Shown piece after piece: positions 63,201 through 64,000 of a DNA stretch of 64,000 bases. Source of the stretch: Streptomyces marincola (GTDB taxonomy: Bacteria; Actinomycetota; Actinomycetes; Streptomycetales; Streptomycetaceae); the NCBI RefSeq assembly GCF_020410765.1, contig NZ_CP084541.1, positions 1,855,001-1,919,000 on the forward strand, given 5' to 3'. Position 1 is the stretch's first letter. Every line of letters starts with the position of its first letter. The notes under the pieces are model-generated. The model was not told the DNA's origin. It made no database searches and was given only the letters and a program-made list of their open reading frames with translations. A program made the position numbers and the translations under genes.

Positions 63201-64000
63201 TGTCAAGCGGCGCCGCGGTGACGGTCGAGTAGAACGGGACGGTGGAGGTGCGCGGGGAGAGGCCGGCGAGTTCTTCGAGCAGCCGGTCGCGGATCTCCTC
63301 GACGAACACCGAGTGCGAGGCGTAGTCCACGGGGATGCGGCGGGCCTGGACGCCCTCGGCGTCGAGCCGGGCCTTCAGCTCGTCCAGCGCCTCGGGGTCG
63401 CCGCACACGACGACGGACCCGGGGCCGTTGATGACGGCGAGCTGGAGCCGCCCCTCCCAGTCCGCCAGGTGCGTTCCCGCGCGGTCGGCCGACAGAGCCA
63501 CCGACATCATGCCGCCGCGGCCCGCGAGGCCCTGGCGGATGACGCGGCTGCGCAGCGCGACGACGCGCGCGCCGTCGTCCAGGGACAGCGCCCCGGCGAC
63601 GCAGGCGGCGGCGATCTCGCCCTGCGAGTGGCCGACGACGGCCGCGGGTTCGACGCCGACGGCGCGCCACGCCTCGGCGAGCGAGACCATCACCGCCCAC
63701 AGCACCGGCTGCACGACGTCGACCTCGTCGAGCGCCGGGCTGCCCGGCGCGCCGTGCAGCACGTCGAGGAGGTCCCACTCGACCCAGGGTTCGAGCGCCT
63801 TGGCGCACTCGCCGAGCCGGGTGGCGAACGCCGGGGAGCGCTCGATGAGTTCGACGCCCATGCCGCGCCACTGCGAGCCCTGCCCGGGGAACACGAACAC
63901 CGCGCGCGCGTCGCCGCGCGGCGTGCCCCGCACGACGGAGGCGTGCGTGGCGCCGCGGGCCAGCGCGTCGAGGCCCGCGAGCAGCCCGTCCCGGTCGGCC
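60253..64000 (-). CDS. Modular PKS, AT-DH-KR-ACP, 5' part outside window
   Basis: At least 1249 residues; the frame remains open to the right edge, so the usual KS lies beyond 64000. AT: FPGQGSQWRGMG, GHSQGE, and YASH with VDVVQPVLWAV, predicting methylmalonyl-CoA. DH: HPWLADHRVGG (HxxxGxxxxP: His, Gly, Pro all present) and HPAALDAAL. KR: VTGGTGTLGAAV, FSSAAGV, GQANYAAAN, with LDD in GVLDDG (B-type). ACP: GFDSLAAVKF. The C-terminus is an acidic/Pro linker and a helix (TEEIRSMSLAELLRTAQR), a docking domain. So the module makes an alpha-methyl trans-enoyl chain, suited to conjugate addition by the next gene's enzyme. Confidence 0.93.
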   Translation of the reverse strand, partial: ADRDGLLAGLDALARGATHASVVRGTPRGDARAVFVFPGQGSQWRGMGVELIERSPAFATRLGECAKALEPWVEWDLLDVLHGAPGSPALDEVDVVQPVLWAVMVSLAEAWRAVGVEPAAVVGHSQGEIAAACVAGALSLDDGARVVALRSRVIRQGLAGRGGMMSVALSADRAGTHLADWEGRLQLAVINGPGSVVVCGDPEALDELKARLDAEGVQARRIPVDYASHSVFVEEIRDRLLEELAGLSPRTSTVPFYSTVTAAPLDTAGLDAEYWYTNLRQTVRFEETTRALLADGFEIFVEASPHPGLLVGLGETAESAGAAAAFVGTLHRDAGDARDFLTSLAEAYTRGASVDWESQFAATGARRVDLPTYPFQRKRYWLDAPEPAADAAGVGQVAADHPLLGAAVPVAGAGGVLLTGRLSLATHPWLADHRVGGTALFPGSGFVELAVRAGDEVGRGRVADLTIEAPLALPERGGVAIQVVVDADLRAVSVHSRPEDAPAGGGWTRHAHGTLADAGPEPAHEPAPWPPPGAQPVDLTDFYRPPADAGGLAYGPAFQGLRAAWRSADEVFAEIALPEEAAAQAGRFGLHPAALDAALHATALLAEEPGRVTLPFNWTRVDLHASGAAALRLRMTRIGDDEVALRLTDAAGRPVASVESLVLRPAAPGGFTGGAAHDSLFELLWTPAAPDGPARGSAVHRAPAGTTAAEVHAATAAALDALTDWLARDAGGEGPLAVVTRGAVSTAGEEVTDLAGAAVWGLVRSAQSEHPGRVVLVDLDPAESAEGPEADAALDLALATGEPQLAVRSGTPLRPRLAPVTGDAGGAPATVFGDRPGTVLVTGGTGTLGAAVARHLVAAHGVTDLLLTSRRGPRAAGAAELAADLTAAGARVEVVACDAADRDALAAALAGRTLAGVVHTAGVLDDGVIESMTPERLSAVLRPKVDAALHLHELTADQDLGAFVLFSSAAGVTGGAGQANYAAANTFLDGLAAHRRARGLPAQSLAWGLWAEASGMTGALGTADLSAMERGGVLPMATDEGLALLDAAGALDRAFLAPARIDLTGQRRADVPYVLRDLVRGPARRAVDPAATAPEPAEGLRERLARLTPARREQALLAVVRAQAAATLGYADVEEVDAERSFRDMGFDSLAAVKFRNGLGETIGERLPATLVFDHPTAIVLTRHLLGELALDEPEPGPEPGPAAPPAGGAGETGEPGEAAATEDRTEEIRSMSLAELLRTAQRSGDPT

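Overview
The window is actinobacterial and almost certainly Streptomyces or a close relative. GC is very high, third codon positions are almost all G or C, GTG starts are common, genes overlap by 4 bases (ATGA/GTGA), and a few regulatory genes carry the rare TTA codon. The functions present also fit: CBM2-bearing secreted enzymes, a SARP regulator and polyketide synthases. No rRNA or tRNA gene was recognised. LAYOUT: 1-10 kb holds a 5'-truncated ABC-F protein, a hexapeptide acyltransferase fused to a second domain, a secreted SGNH hydrolase, an alpha/beta hydrolase facing a PucR-type regulator, a secreted esterase with CBM2, a VOC protein and a zinc dehydrogenase. 10-20 kb holds a YunG-like protein, a patch of decayed genes, a HEPN-like protein, an ArsR-type regulator, a secreted rhamnogalacturonan lyase with LacI-type palindromes upstream, a NarL-type two-component system, a methyltransferase/DedA pair, and a VOC gene divergent from a TetR gene across two palindromic operators. 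20-26 kb holds a FhuF-like Fe-S protein, a large membrane NACHT ATPase, a secreted crystallin-like inhibitor and a CatB-type acetyltransferase. 26-31 kb is a lower-GC accessory segment: two XRE/TPR-like regulators, four tiny tightly coupled genes, and an orphan type I-E CRISPR array with 11 repeats and no cas genes in the window. 31-38 kb holds a membrane pentapeptide-repeat protein, a secreted serine hydrolase, a SARP-NB-ARC-TPR regulator with a TTA codon at residue 6, and a lipoprotein. BIOSYNTHETIC LOCUS, 38.5 kb to the right edge: nearly everything is on the minus strand, in two blocks separated by regulators. Block A (38.5-53.9 kb) is a dissociated iterative synthase resembling PUFA synthases. 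It has an AT-ACP protein, a 2046-residue protein read as FabL-type enoyl reductase, KS, CLF, KR and DH, and a KR-DH protein. A SnoaL-like protein, SDR, P450, methyltransferase and FAD oxidoreductase accompany them. Block B (56.5-64 kb) has an AT-DH-KR-ACP module (its KS, if any, lies beyond the edge), a FcoT/CmiS1-like hotdog protein, an odd half-DH-KR-ACP protein and a ThiO/CmiS2-like glycine oxidase. The hotdog/oxidase pair is the known route to a beta-amino acyl unit: glycine adds to an enoyl thioester and the adduct is oxidised to leave the amine. Between the blocks lie a TTA-containing LuxR regulator, a methyltransferase and an HxlR regulator. The inferred product is a beta-amino polyketide, possibly macrolactam-like, that also carries or uses a chain from the iterative synthase. 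That both blocks form one cluster is an inference from proximity, strand and shared regulators.
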